Source: CAZAKZ01 sp964485695 (GTDB taxonomy: Bacteria > Planctomycetota > JAFGQW01). From it: a stretch of DNA of 12,128 nt. The DNA is taken from positions 1 to 12,128 of the forward strand of contig CAZAKZ010000152.1 in assembly GCA_964485695.1 (NCBI GenBank), written 5' to 3'. Made by a program: the position numbers and the translations under genes. Position 1 is the stretch's first letter. Each line of letters opens with the position of its first letter. The notes beneath the pieces were generated by a model. It searched no databases, was not told the DNA's origin, and saw only the letters and a program-made list of their open reading frames with translations. Of the stretch, positions 7,081 to 12,128 are shown piece by piece.

Positions 7081-7123
7081 GTCCTTCGTCTCCAAGGATT
7101 GGCCGGGGGAAAACAGCCGGTAG
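7079..7123 (+). CDS. Possible 14-residue small ORF
   Basis: GGAG (7070-7073) sits 5 nt before the ATG at 7079, and the frame encodes MSFVSKDWPGENSR before TAG. It overlaps the candidate -10 hexamer, so both readings cannot be right. It contains the second copy of the GATTGGCCGGG repeat. Very weak support. Confidence 0.12.
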   Translation: MSFVSKDWPGENSR

Positions 7124-7206
7124 CGTTGTTCACGACAGCGCCAGCACTGATCGACGCGCGTTGTCCTACTTGAAACGACATATCTCAACATATTCGGGTA
7201 TCTTGT

Positions 7207-7212
7207 GGAGGA
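7207..7212 (+). promoter_or_regulatory. Ribosome binding site of the LamG-like gene
   Basis: GGAGGA lies 6 nt before the ATG at 7219. The strong match fixes the start and puts the signal peptide at the N-terminus. Confidence 0.85.
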
Positions 7213-7218
7213 TCTGCC

Positions 7219-8367
7219 ATGTCATACCGTACTGTACTCGCACCATACCTGATTCTCGCCATTGCCGTCTCTGCCGCTGCCCAGGACGTTCTCTACTACA
7301 AGTTCGATGCGGGCGGCGGGATGAAGGTGATCAATTTCTCGGGGCACTCGGGGATTGCGCCATGGGAGGGAACCATTGTTCAAGGTGGAAACAGTCCCAA
7401 TCAGACTCCGTGGACGCAGGGCAAGTTCGGAACAGCTCTGAAAGGAGACTCTCTCGGAGTGGAGCCGAAATTCTACCTGGATACGGGATGGCCGATGGGA
7501 TTTACCAGCGCGTTCACTGTAGCTCTTTATATCAAGCTACGAAAACCGGCTCCAAGCAATGGAGCCGGATTGATATTCCGTGGTCCTGGTACCCAAACAA
7601 AATTCAGTGCGGCTCTCAGCGCCCACCAAAAGACATTTCACATCAGCTGGGTAGGGGAAAGTTTCCAGAGCGTTGCAGAAGTATATTCGCTTTGCTATTC
7701 CCGTTGGGTTCACGTGGCGGTTGTCGCTGACGACGTGTTGAAAATCCTTACTATTTATATCGACGGGAAACCCGAAATTCCTCAGAGGCTTGAAAGGACT
7801 CCAAAGGCCTCTGCCGGCTTTGGGAATTTCCAGCTCGGAACATTCTCGCACGAATTCTCCCTTGATATAGATGAATTCCGGTTTCAGTTCGGCGCGGCAT
7901 CCGCCGCTGATGTCAAGAAGTGGGCCACCCGGAATCCTGCCGCTGACGGGGCCTACGGCAAGGGCTGCTGGCCAAAGGGACGGCCGGTCCTCCTCGACTC
8001 GAACAGTGACCAACACGGTCCGCCAGCAATCGGAAACGGGAGCTACGCTCTGGAACTCTACGGCTTGCCGGGATCCGTATATGTTCTTGCCCTCGGCCTG
8101 AACCGTCTGAATTTCGGCGCCTTACCTCTTCCACTCGATCTTGGATTCCTCGATCCGGCCCTGAAGGGCTGCGGCTGGGAGACGAGTGCCGATTTCGTCT
8201 GGCTCTCGGGAGTGATCGGAACGAATGGGGAAACTGTGTTATCGCTTCCGATCCCACAACACCAGAGCCTGATCGGAGTCATCCTGTACGGCCAGGCTGT
8301 TCTCTACAGTTCAGTTCTGAAGCGATACATGGCCACCAATGCATTCGTGATCTCCGTCGGGGAGTGA
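7219..8367 (+). CDS. Secreted LamG/concanavalin-A-like protein with planctomycete C-terminal module
   Basis: A 382-residue protein with a strong ribosome site. Residues 1-21 are a signal peptide (YLILAIAVSAAA with likely cleavage at AAA-QD or AAAQ-D). Residues about 24-235 match a LamG / ConA-like jelly roll: an opening strand LYYKFDAG, then FGTAL, FTVALYIKL, a 'RWVHVAVVAD' strand, 'LTIYIDGKP' and a closing 'DIDEFRFQ', the usual order of marks in this fold. Such domains bind sugars or proteins, or act as spacers. A linker with GKGCWPKG precedes a C-terminal module at about 255-382 with PAIGNGSYALEL, ALPLPLDL, GCGWETSADFVW, LPIPQHQSLIG and YGQAVLY, which I recall as a recurring tail of planctomycete exported proteins. 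The gene stands alone on the plus strand and is divergent from the sigma fusion. Ligand unknown. Confidence 0.88.
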   Translation: MSYRTVLAPYLILAIAVSAAAQDVLYYKFDAGGGMKVINFSGHSGIAPWEGTIVQGGNSPNQTPWTQGKFGTALKGDSLGVEPKFYLDTGWPMGFTSAFTVALYIKLRKPAPSNGAGLIFRGPGTQTKFSAALSAHQKTFHISWVGESFQSVAEVYSLCYSRWVHVAVVADDVLKILTIYIDGKPEIPQRLERTPKASAGFGNFQLGTFSHEFSLDIDEFRFQFGAASAADVKKWATRNPAADGAYGKGCWPKGRPVLLDSNSDQHGPPAIGNGSYALELYGLPGSVYVLALGLNRLNFGALPLPLDLGFLDPALKGCGWETSADFVWLSGVIGTNGETVLSLPIPQHQSLIGVILYGQAVLYSSVLKRYMATNAFVISVGE

Positions 8368-8380
8368 TCCTCTTCGTCAG

Positions 8381-8415
8381 GCCATCGGACGAGATCGGCG
8401 AGGTCGAAGAATCAG
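8381..8415 (+). repeat. 35-bp dispersed repeat, copy B (downstream of LamG-like gene)
   Basis: This block matches the minus strand at 2110-2076 in 31 of 35 positions, with the exact 17-base core at 8399-8415. It starts 13 bp after the LamG-like stop codon, and its end overlaps the left arm of the inverted repeat 8413-8441. Here it is downstream of a gene, while copy A is in a gene leader. Confidence 0.7.
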
Positions 8416-8441
8416 TGCAATCCGGAATTTTACCTGCACTG
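8413..8441. terminator. Inverted repeat between convergent genes, possible transcription end
   Basis: Perfect 7-bp arms CAGTGCA (8413-8419) and TGCACTG (8435-8441) surround a 15-base loop. It sits between the ends of the LamG-like gene and the DHODH-like gene, where a two-way terminator is expected. The large loop and the lack of a clear T-run make it a weak intrinsic terminator. Confidence 0.3.
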
Positions 8442-8476
8442 TATTGGCCTTGTTACAGGTCACCCCGTACAGAAGT

Positions 8477-9784
8477 TTATTCCCCTGCAGGCATAAGCCC
8501 CGGCCCGGGAGGCGGCTCCATCACCTCCCTGCGGAACCTCTCGTCCCGCCACGCCGAGGCCAGTTCGAGAACGGACGCCCCCTCCCCTGAAAATAGATAC
8601 GGCCAGTGTTGCTTGCAGTGGTTCAGGCCGGCGATGAGTCCGTCGTCCGGGGAAAAGAGGAGGTGGTGCAGGGCGCGGGAACTCCGTGAGCCCTGGGTCA
8701 TGACGTACTCCGAGGCGGGCACCTGGAAGAAGGTGTGCAGCTGGAGGCTCGTGCAGCCGCGCAGGATGTATTCCAGCGCCATGCGGCCGCTGCACACGTT
8801 GCCCGTGGCGCTCACCGGCGGCAGCAGCGGCAGGTCACTGCACGCCTCGAGGCGCCGGACATGGGAGAGAACGCGCAGGTTGCGGTCGCTCAGGTCCGGC
8901 CCTCCGTAGGCGATGCCCTTCTGTCCCTCGAAGGTCCGGTCCGGATCGAAGAGGCGGTTGGCATACACCAGGAAATCAGGCCGGACATCCGCCTCGAGGA
9001 GCGCGCGCACCATATCCACCTGAAAAGCGTCCTCGAACACGGCGTTCATGACCTTGAGGCCGAGGACGATCCCAGGGTGGGCCTTGATGATCCCGGCGAC
9101 TTCCCCCAGCCACCGGAGCACCGTACGACGGCGGGCGGCTGCGTCCGTGCCGGCTAGGGTCGGACTGAAGTCCTTTTCCAGGATGAGCGGTTTGTCCGGC
9201 TCGATGCGGCGCCAGGCTTCGGCGAGGCGGGAAAGGGTGTGGGCGTACTCCTGGACGTTCCAGGCCTCACCCGATGCCGGGAGGTGAAACTTGCAGCTTA
9301 CCGCCACCGGCATGCCCGCCTCCCGGCCGACGGCAGCGGCCGCTTCTATGAGGGCGAGGTAGTCGTCGAGGGACCCCGGCCACCCGCGCCCCTTCCAGGT
9401 CACGGTCCAGCCCCTCTCCCCGCCCCGACCCGTGATGCGCTCCACCTGCATGCGGCTTTCGGCCACGGCCCAGGCGTTCATGGTCCTGCGGCCCCGGGCG
9501 TCCTCGGCAATGACGGTCTTCAGCACCACGAAGCCGAGGCCGGCAGCGGCATCGGCACGCACCTGGTCGAGGGTCATGGAGAGCTGGCCCGAGGCCTTGC
9601 CGAAGGGCACTGCGATCCGGCGCAAGGCGTATTGCCCGGCCAGGTCGAATCCGTACCGGTCCAGGACGTAGGCGTGCAGGTCCGCGGGGAGCCCCTGCCC
9701 GAACCGGTCGTGGTCCTCCCGGATCTTTTCCAGGACACCGGGCGAAACTTCGAACCGGTCGGGGAGCCAGTGGGGCCGGTTCAT
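8477..9784 (-). CDS. Dihydroorotate-dehydrogenase-like TIM-barrel flavoprotein
   Basis: A protein of 435 residues. The ATG at 9784 overlaps the stop of the lyase gene as ATGA, implying coupled translation; the frame stays open far upstream but only with GC-driven Arg/Pro-rich sequence. Family marks run in order: FGKASGQLS (62-69), GLGFVVLKTVI (82-92), SCKFHLP (163-169), LILEKDFSPTLAG (200-212), LGLKVMNAVFEDAFQ (241-255), DFLVYANRLFDP (270-281), SATGNVCSGRMALEYILRG (325-343) and SLQLHTFFQVP (346-356). The 'TGN-SGRxALEYIxxGxTSxQ' end is the FMN-phosphate-binding region of the DHODH/dihydropyrimidine-dehydrogenase superfamily. Class 1 enzymes have a catalytic Cys in 'SCPN'; Cys164 in SCKF may match it, uncertainly. 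It has no Fe-S ferredoxin domain. It is longer than PyrD (about 310-340) and is not in a pyrimidine operon, so a different substrate is likely. Confidence 0.85.
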   Translation of the reverse strand: MNRPHWLPDRFEVSPGVLEKIREDHDRFGQGLPADLHAYVLDRYGFDLAGQYALRRIAVPFGKASGQLSMTLDQVRADAAAGLGFVVLKTVIAEDARGRRTMNAWAVAESRMQVERITGRGGERGWTVTWKGRGWPGSLDDYLALIEAAAAVGREAGMPVAVSCKFHLPASGEAWNVQEYAHTLSRLAEAWRRIEPDKPLILEKDFSPTLAGTDAAARRRTVLRWLGEVAGIIKAHPGIVLGLKVMNAVFEDAFQVDMVRALLEADVRPDFLVYANRLFDPDRTFEGQKGIAYGGPDLSDRNLRVLSHVRRLEACSDLPLLPPVSATGNVCSGRMALEYILRGCTSLQLHTFFQVPASEYVMTQGSRSSRALHHLLFSPDDGLIAGLNHCKQHWPYLFSGEGASVLELASAWRDERFRREVMEPPPGPGLMPAGE

Positions 9785-10749
9785 GTCAGGTCGAGGTTTT
9801 TCAACATGAGGTCGACGCGGTCCAGATCCGCATCGTCGAGCGGCGGGCCGAAGGGATCGTGGCACCCCTCGGGCCGGATGACATCCAGCCGCAGGAGGAT
9901 GTGGAGCATGCGCAGGATATAGCCTTCCATGGGATCGGTGAAGGTGAAGCGGGCGAACCGGTCCACGCGCTGCGCCTGACGGTGAAAGGACGCGTAGTCG
10001 CCTTCGAACCAGGCGTCCATCACCTCCCGGTGAAACTCCGGGCACGCCGCGGCCATGCCCACGAGGGCGGCGCTTGCGCCCGCCGCGAGAGAACCGGGAA
10101 GGAAGCGGTCCTCGCCGGTCACCAGGGTCACTTCGGGGGCGCGATCGTGAACCAGCGCTGCGATGTCCTGGAAGGTCACGATGCTGTCGAGGGTCGCCAC
10201 CTTGAGGCCCACGACGCAATCCAGGGCCAGCAGCTTCGACAGAAAAGGCATGGAATACGCAATTCCCCCTGCAGCCTCATAGAGGTAGAACAGAATCAGG
10301 GGCAGGCCCACGTCGGCGATGGCCTGATGGTACGCCTCGATCTTCTCCTCACGCCGGTAAAAATCGCGATACCGCACCGGCGCATGGGGCATGACCAGGT
10401 CGGCACCCCCTTCAGCGGCGTCACGGGCCATCTCCTCGGCATACGCCAGGTATTCCCGGTCGTCGGTGGCCAGGGCCCGCGCCCCCACGCCTGCCACGAG
10501 TATCCGATCCTCCCCCAGCCCAACCCGCCAGGAGGCCAGCACGTCCCGTCGCACCTCCCTGGTGAGGTGCAGGCCTCGACCCGTGTGCGCCCAGACGGCC
10601 ACGCCCTCGACGGGCCGTGTAGTCATGTATTCGACGTAGCGGTTCTGAGAAGGCCAGTCCACCCCGCCGTCGGCCCGCAGCGGCACCGGCACGGCGGGGA
10701 TCAACGCGCCGTGAAGCGACCGGGTCCAGGCTTCTCTCGGACTACTCAT
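9781..10749 (-). CDS. Dihydrodipicolinate-synthase-family aldolase/lyase (not true DapA)
   Basis: A protein of 322 residues from the ATG at 10749, overlapping the hydrolase gene by 8 bp. The longer frame to 10848 runs antisense-like through the hydrolase end and is rejected. It is a TIM barrel of the DapA/NanA class I aldolase family: GALIPAVPVPLRADGGVD (13-30), VEGVAVWAHTGRG (47-59), PLILFYLYEAAGG (150-162), VVGLKVATLDS (179-189) and TGEDRFLPGSLAAGASAALVGMAA (211-234). Lys183 is the expected Schiff-base residue. The usual GTTGE motif reads AHTGR, the tyrosine of 'YNxPxRT' is replaced by Phe154 with Tyr155 and Tyr157 beside it, and the arginine of that motif is absent. So lysine biosynthesis is unlikely; a 2-keto-acid aldolase or dehydratase with another substrate is inferred. 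No clear Shine-Dalgarno, as expected for coupled translation. Confidence 0.85.
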   Translation of the reverse strand: MSSPREAWTRSLHGALIPAVPVPLRADGGVDWPSQNRYVEYMTTRPVEGVAVWAHTGRGLHLTREVRRDVLASWRVGLGEDRILVAGVGARALATDDREYLAYAEEMARDAAEGGADLVMPHAPVRYRDFYRREEKIEAYHQAIADVGLPLILFYLYEAAGGIAYSMPFLSKLLALDCVVGLKVATLDSIVTFQDIAALVHDRAPEVTLVTGEDRFLPGSLAAGASAALVGMAAACPEFHREVMDAWFEGDYASFHRQAQRVDRFARFTFTDPMEGYILRMLHILLRLDVIRPEGCHDPFGPPLDDADLDRVDLMLKNLDLT

Positions 10750-11722
10750 GTCTTTGCATCCATTCGACCACGGAATCGATGAAGATCTTGGGTGTCCCGG
10801 GGCGGTAGAGAAGCGTCCGATCCGACCAGCCCAGGGAGACCATGTCAAGGAAGTGGTCTATACCGGAGAAGTCCAGCACCGTCAGCCACTCCACATGAAT
10901 CCCCGTGGCCTCGAGGAGGGGGCCGTGGTCCTCGATGAGGTCTCCGATGACCACCAGTGTCTCCGGTCTCGGCTCCTCCATGGAGCGGAGAAGCTCCAGG
11001 GGCTCGAGGGATCGGAAGTAGTTCCCCAGGACGTCATCGCCGACGGACAGGAGGCCTCCGCCCTCGACCTGGAGCTCGCTCCGGAAGCGGTCCAGGGGAC
11101 TCGGGGCCCCCTCGGCGGCCGAGAAGGTCCCTTCGCTTATGGGAGGATCCCAGATCACCATCTTCCAGGGTTTCAAACCGTGCCTGACCACGGCTGCCAG
11201 CGCCATGCTGGCACCGAGGGAATGCGCGAGGACGATGGGGCCCCGCGAATCGACCCCCTCCACCAGGCCGTCCAGGGCCCGGGCTGCAGCCGCAACGTCC
11301 GCACCGAAGGTGGGGAGGGTGTCCGCCTCGATGCGGGACTCCCCGAATCCTCCGATGTCCGGGAGAAGCACGTGGTATCCCGCCTCCGCCATCCGGGCCG
11401 CGAGGAACCTGTAGGGGCTGAACCGACGCCCCTTGGGGATGGAGCCGTGGACGAAGAGGATGCGACCCCGGGCAGATCCGGACGCCCGGAAGAGGTCAGC
11501 CGGAAGACGACGGCCGCGGTCCGCCTCCACCACCACCTGCTCTCCGGGCTCCACTTCGGTGAGTGAAAATCTCCAAGGCGGATACCTCAGGAGGGAGGTC
11601 TCCAGGGCGCGGTTGACCGTCCAGGGAAACAGAGCATGGCGGACGGGGCGGACAAGGACGCAGATCACCAGAATCCCGACCAGGATTCCGGCTCCATAGA
11701 AGAATCGACGACGCCAGGTCAT
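10742..11722 (-). CDS. Membrane-anchored alpha/beta hydrolase
   Basis: A protein of 326 residues from the ATG at 11722; an in-frame GTG at 11743 would add seven residues, and neither has a clear ribosome site. The start MTWRRRFF plus a hydrophobic stretch at about 8-24 (GAGILVGILVICVLV) is a signal anchor, likely placing the enzyme outside the cytoplasmic membrane. Core marks are ILFVHG (88-93, oxyanion-side HG), LPDIGGFGES (120-129), the nucleophile elbow AHSLGA with Ser168, a late strand LVVIGDL with Asp261 as possible acid, and GIDHF with His290 as catalytic base. The triad assignment is by pattern. It is the first gene of the three-enzyme operon and could cleave an ester, lactone or amide before the cytoplasmic steps. 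The exact substrate cannot be told. Confidence 0.85.
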   Translation of the reverse strand: MTWRRRFFYGAGILVGILVICVLVRPVRHALFPWTVNRALETSLLRYPPWRFSLTEVEPGEQVVVEADRGRRLPADLFRASGSARGRILFVHGSIPKGRRFSPYRFLAARMAEAGYHVLLPDIGGFGESRIEADTLPTFGADVAAAARALDGLVEGVDSRGPIVLAHSLGASMALAAVVRHGLKPWKMVIWDPPISEGTFSAAEGAPSPLDRFRSELQVEGGGLLSVGDDVLGNYFRSLEPLELLRSMEEPRPETLVVIGDLIEDHGPLLEATGIHVEWLTVLDFSGIDHFLDMVSLGWSDRTLLYRPGTPKIFIDSVVEWMQRHE

Positions 11723-12040
11723 GGGTTTATCGAACACTTTCACCGGGGTTCAATTATTCACCAGACAATAATTAAACCATCGTCCAAAAAAAGGGGATCA
11801 TATCCATTATCTCGGAGAGGCGTCCGGATTTGATCCGCCTGTCGACCGTCATCGACCGGAGCCCCCTGCTTCACGAAGAAACTCCTGGAAATCAATGCCC
11901 TCGGGAGCTTTACGAAACCGAGGACCCTGCCCGCTATGCCTGAGTTCCTGCCGGTATTACCAGCACCTTGTTTCAGCTATTACTGCAAGATTCCTCCGCT
12001 GTTAAGATAGATCCGGCGGCATCCGATAAAGACATCCAGG

Positions 12041-12060
12041 GACATTAGACATTAGACATT
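12041..12060. repeat. Heptamer tandem repeat (GACATTA)n
   Basis: GACATTA occurs at 12041-12047 and 12048-12054, with GACATT at 12055-12060, so there are nearly three perfect head-to-tail copies. A partial GACAT also occurs just before it (12031-12035). It lies outside any recognised gene. Function unknown. Confidence 0.85.
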
Positions 12061-12067
12061 GGTACAT

Positions 12068-12077
12068 GGGGTACCCC
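12068..12077. repeat. 10-bp palindrome GGGGTACCCC
   Basis: A perfect palindrome 7 bp after the heptamer repeat. It is too short and loopless to be a terminator. It may belong to the same intergenic element or be chance. Confidence 0.4.
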
Positions 12078-12128
12078 TGAGGCATCCCCTCATATTATTC
12101 CAAATGTAGCGGTCTCGGCAGCGTGCTC

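Larger units (their letters stand above)
6799..7218. other. 420-bp divergent intergenic region
   Basis: This region separates the sigma fusion (minus) from the LamG-like gene (plus) and should carry promoters for both. It holds a 16-bp inverted repeat at 6975-6990, an 11-base direct repeat GATTGGCCGGG (6948-6958 and 7098-7108), the word AGCCGGTA twice (7011-7018 and 7115-7122), a TATAAT hexamer at 7075-7080, and two tiny open frames with good ribosome sites. I see no convincing -35/-10 pair for either direction and no larger gene. Confidence 0.6.
11723..12128. other. Intergenic region upstream of the enzyme operon, no gene recognised
   Basis: About 400 bp to the window end. The part at 11744-11815 is AT-rich and should hold the operon promoter. 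On the minus strand GATAAT (11811-11806) and TATGAT (11802-11797) resemble -10 boxes, but neither has a good -35 at 16-18 bp. The rest has only short frames with no recognisable protein, plus the tandem repeat at 12041-12060 and the palindrome at 12068-12077. Confidence 0.5.

Noticed and set aside
8364..8909. Plus-strand frame starting with a GTGA overlap at the LamG-like stop codon
   Set aside because: Most of it is antisense to the well-supported DHODH-like gene and its sequence has no domain signature; only the first part is independent and it carries the 35-bp repeat.
9785..10219. 145-codon upstream extension of the DHODH-like frame
   Set aside because: It is rich in Arg, Pro and Gly, overlaps the lyase gene in another frame, and the ATGA overlap at 9781-9784 explains the true start.
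9859..11566. Long plus-strand frames opposite the lyase and hydrolase genes
   Set aside because: They are His/Gly/Arg-rich translations typical of the strand opposite GC-rich genes; the minus-strand proteins have clear family motifs.
1..12128. CRISPR array, insertion sequence, integrase or phage genes
   Set aside because: No regularly spaced repeats, transposase or integrase motifs, or terminal inverted repeats were seen on either strand.

Overview
The window looks like chromosomal DNA from an uncultured or poorly studied bacterium of the Planctomycetota, or a close relative. The clues are: an ECF-type sigma factor fused through a membrane helix to a long chain of carboxypeptidase-regulatory-like beta domains; two secreted proteins ending in the beta-sandwich tail typical of planctomycete exported proteins (pattern 'PxPLDL ... 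LPIP ... LxG'); and a HEAT-repeat exported protein. These lineage calls come from recalled family patterns, not a database search. No tRNA, rRNA, CRISPR array, insertion sequence or integrase was found.

Layout. Positions 1-6798 hold four minus-strand genes, in transcription order: the sigma/beta-repeat fusion (3331-6798), a secreted beta-sandwich protein (2177-3169), an exported protein with a duplicated N-terminal domain and C-terminal HEAT repeats (463-2055), and a small single-pass membrane protein (2-349). A 420-bp region (6799-7218) separates the sigma gene from a divergent, plus-strand secreted LamG-like protein (7219-8367). A convergent 109-bp gap follows. Then comes a tight minus-strand operon of three enzymes with overlapping ends: a membrane-anchored alpha/beta hydrolase (10742-11722), a dihydrodipicolinate-synthase-family lyase (9781-10749) and a dihydroorotate-dehydrogenase-like protein (8477-9784). 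The last 400 bases hold no recognisable gene, but do hold a heptamer tandem repeat and a palindrome.

How the parts may work together. The left half is a cell-envelope block: a predicted membrane-bound sigma factor with an outward-facing repeat region, beside four exported or membrane proteins. Regulation of these neighbours by the sigma factor is a guess, weakly supported by direct repeats upstream of the secreted-protein gene and a related word upstream of the sigma gene. The right half looks like a small catabolic or salvage operon of unknown substrate. Its lyase keeps the Schiff-base lysine but lacks the other signature residues of true DapA. Base composition also differs: a sampled 60-base line in the HEAT gene (1681-1740) has 26 G+C, while one in the enzyme operon (9361-9420) has 45.

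The most interesting observations are the transmembrane sigma fusion with a possible internal translation start, the three-gene enzyme operon, a 35-bp imperfect repeat (31 of 35 identical) shared by two intergenic sites about 6.3 kb apart, and nested direct repeats in the leader of the secreted-protein gene.
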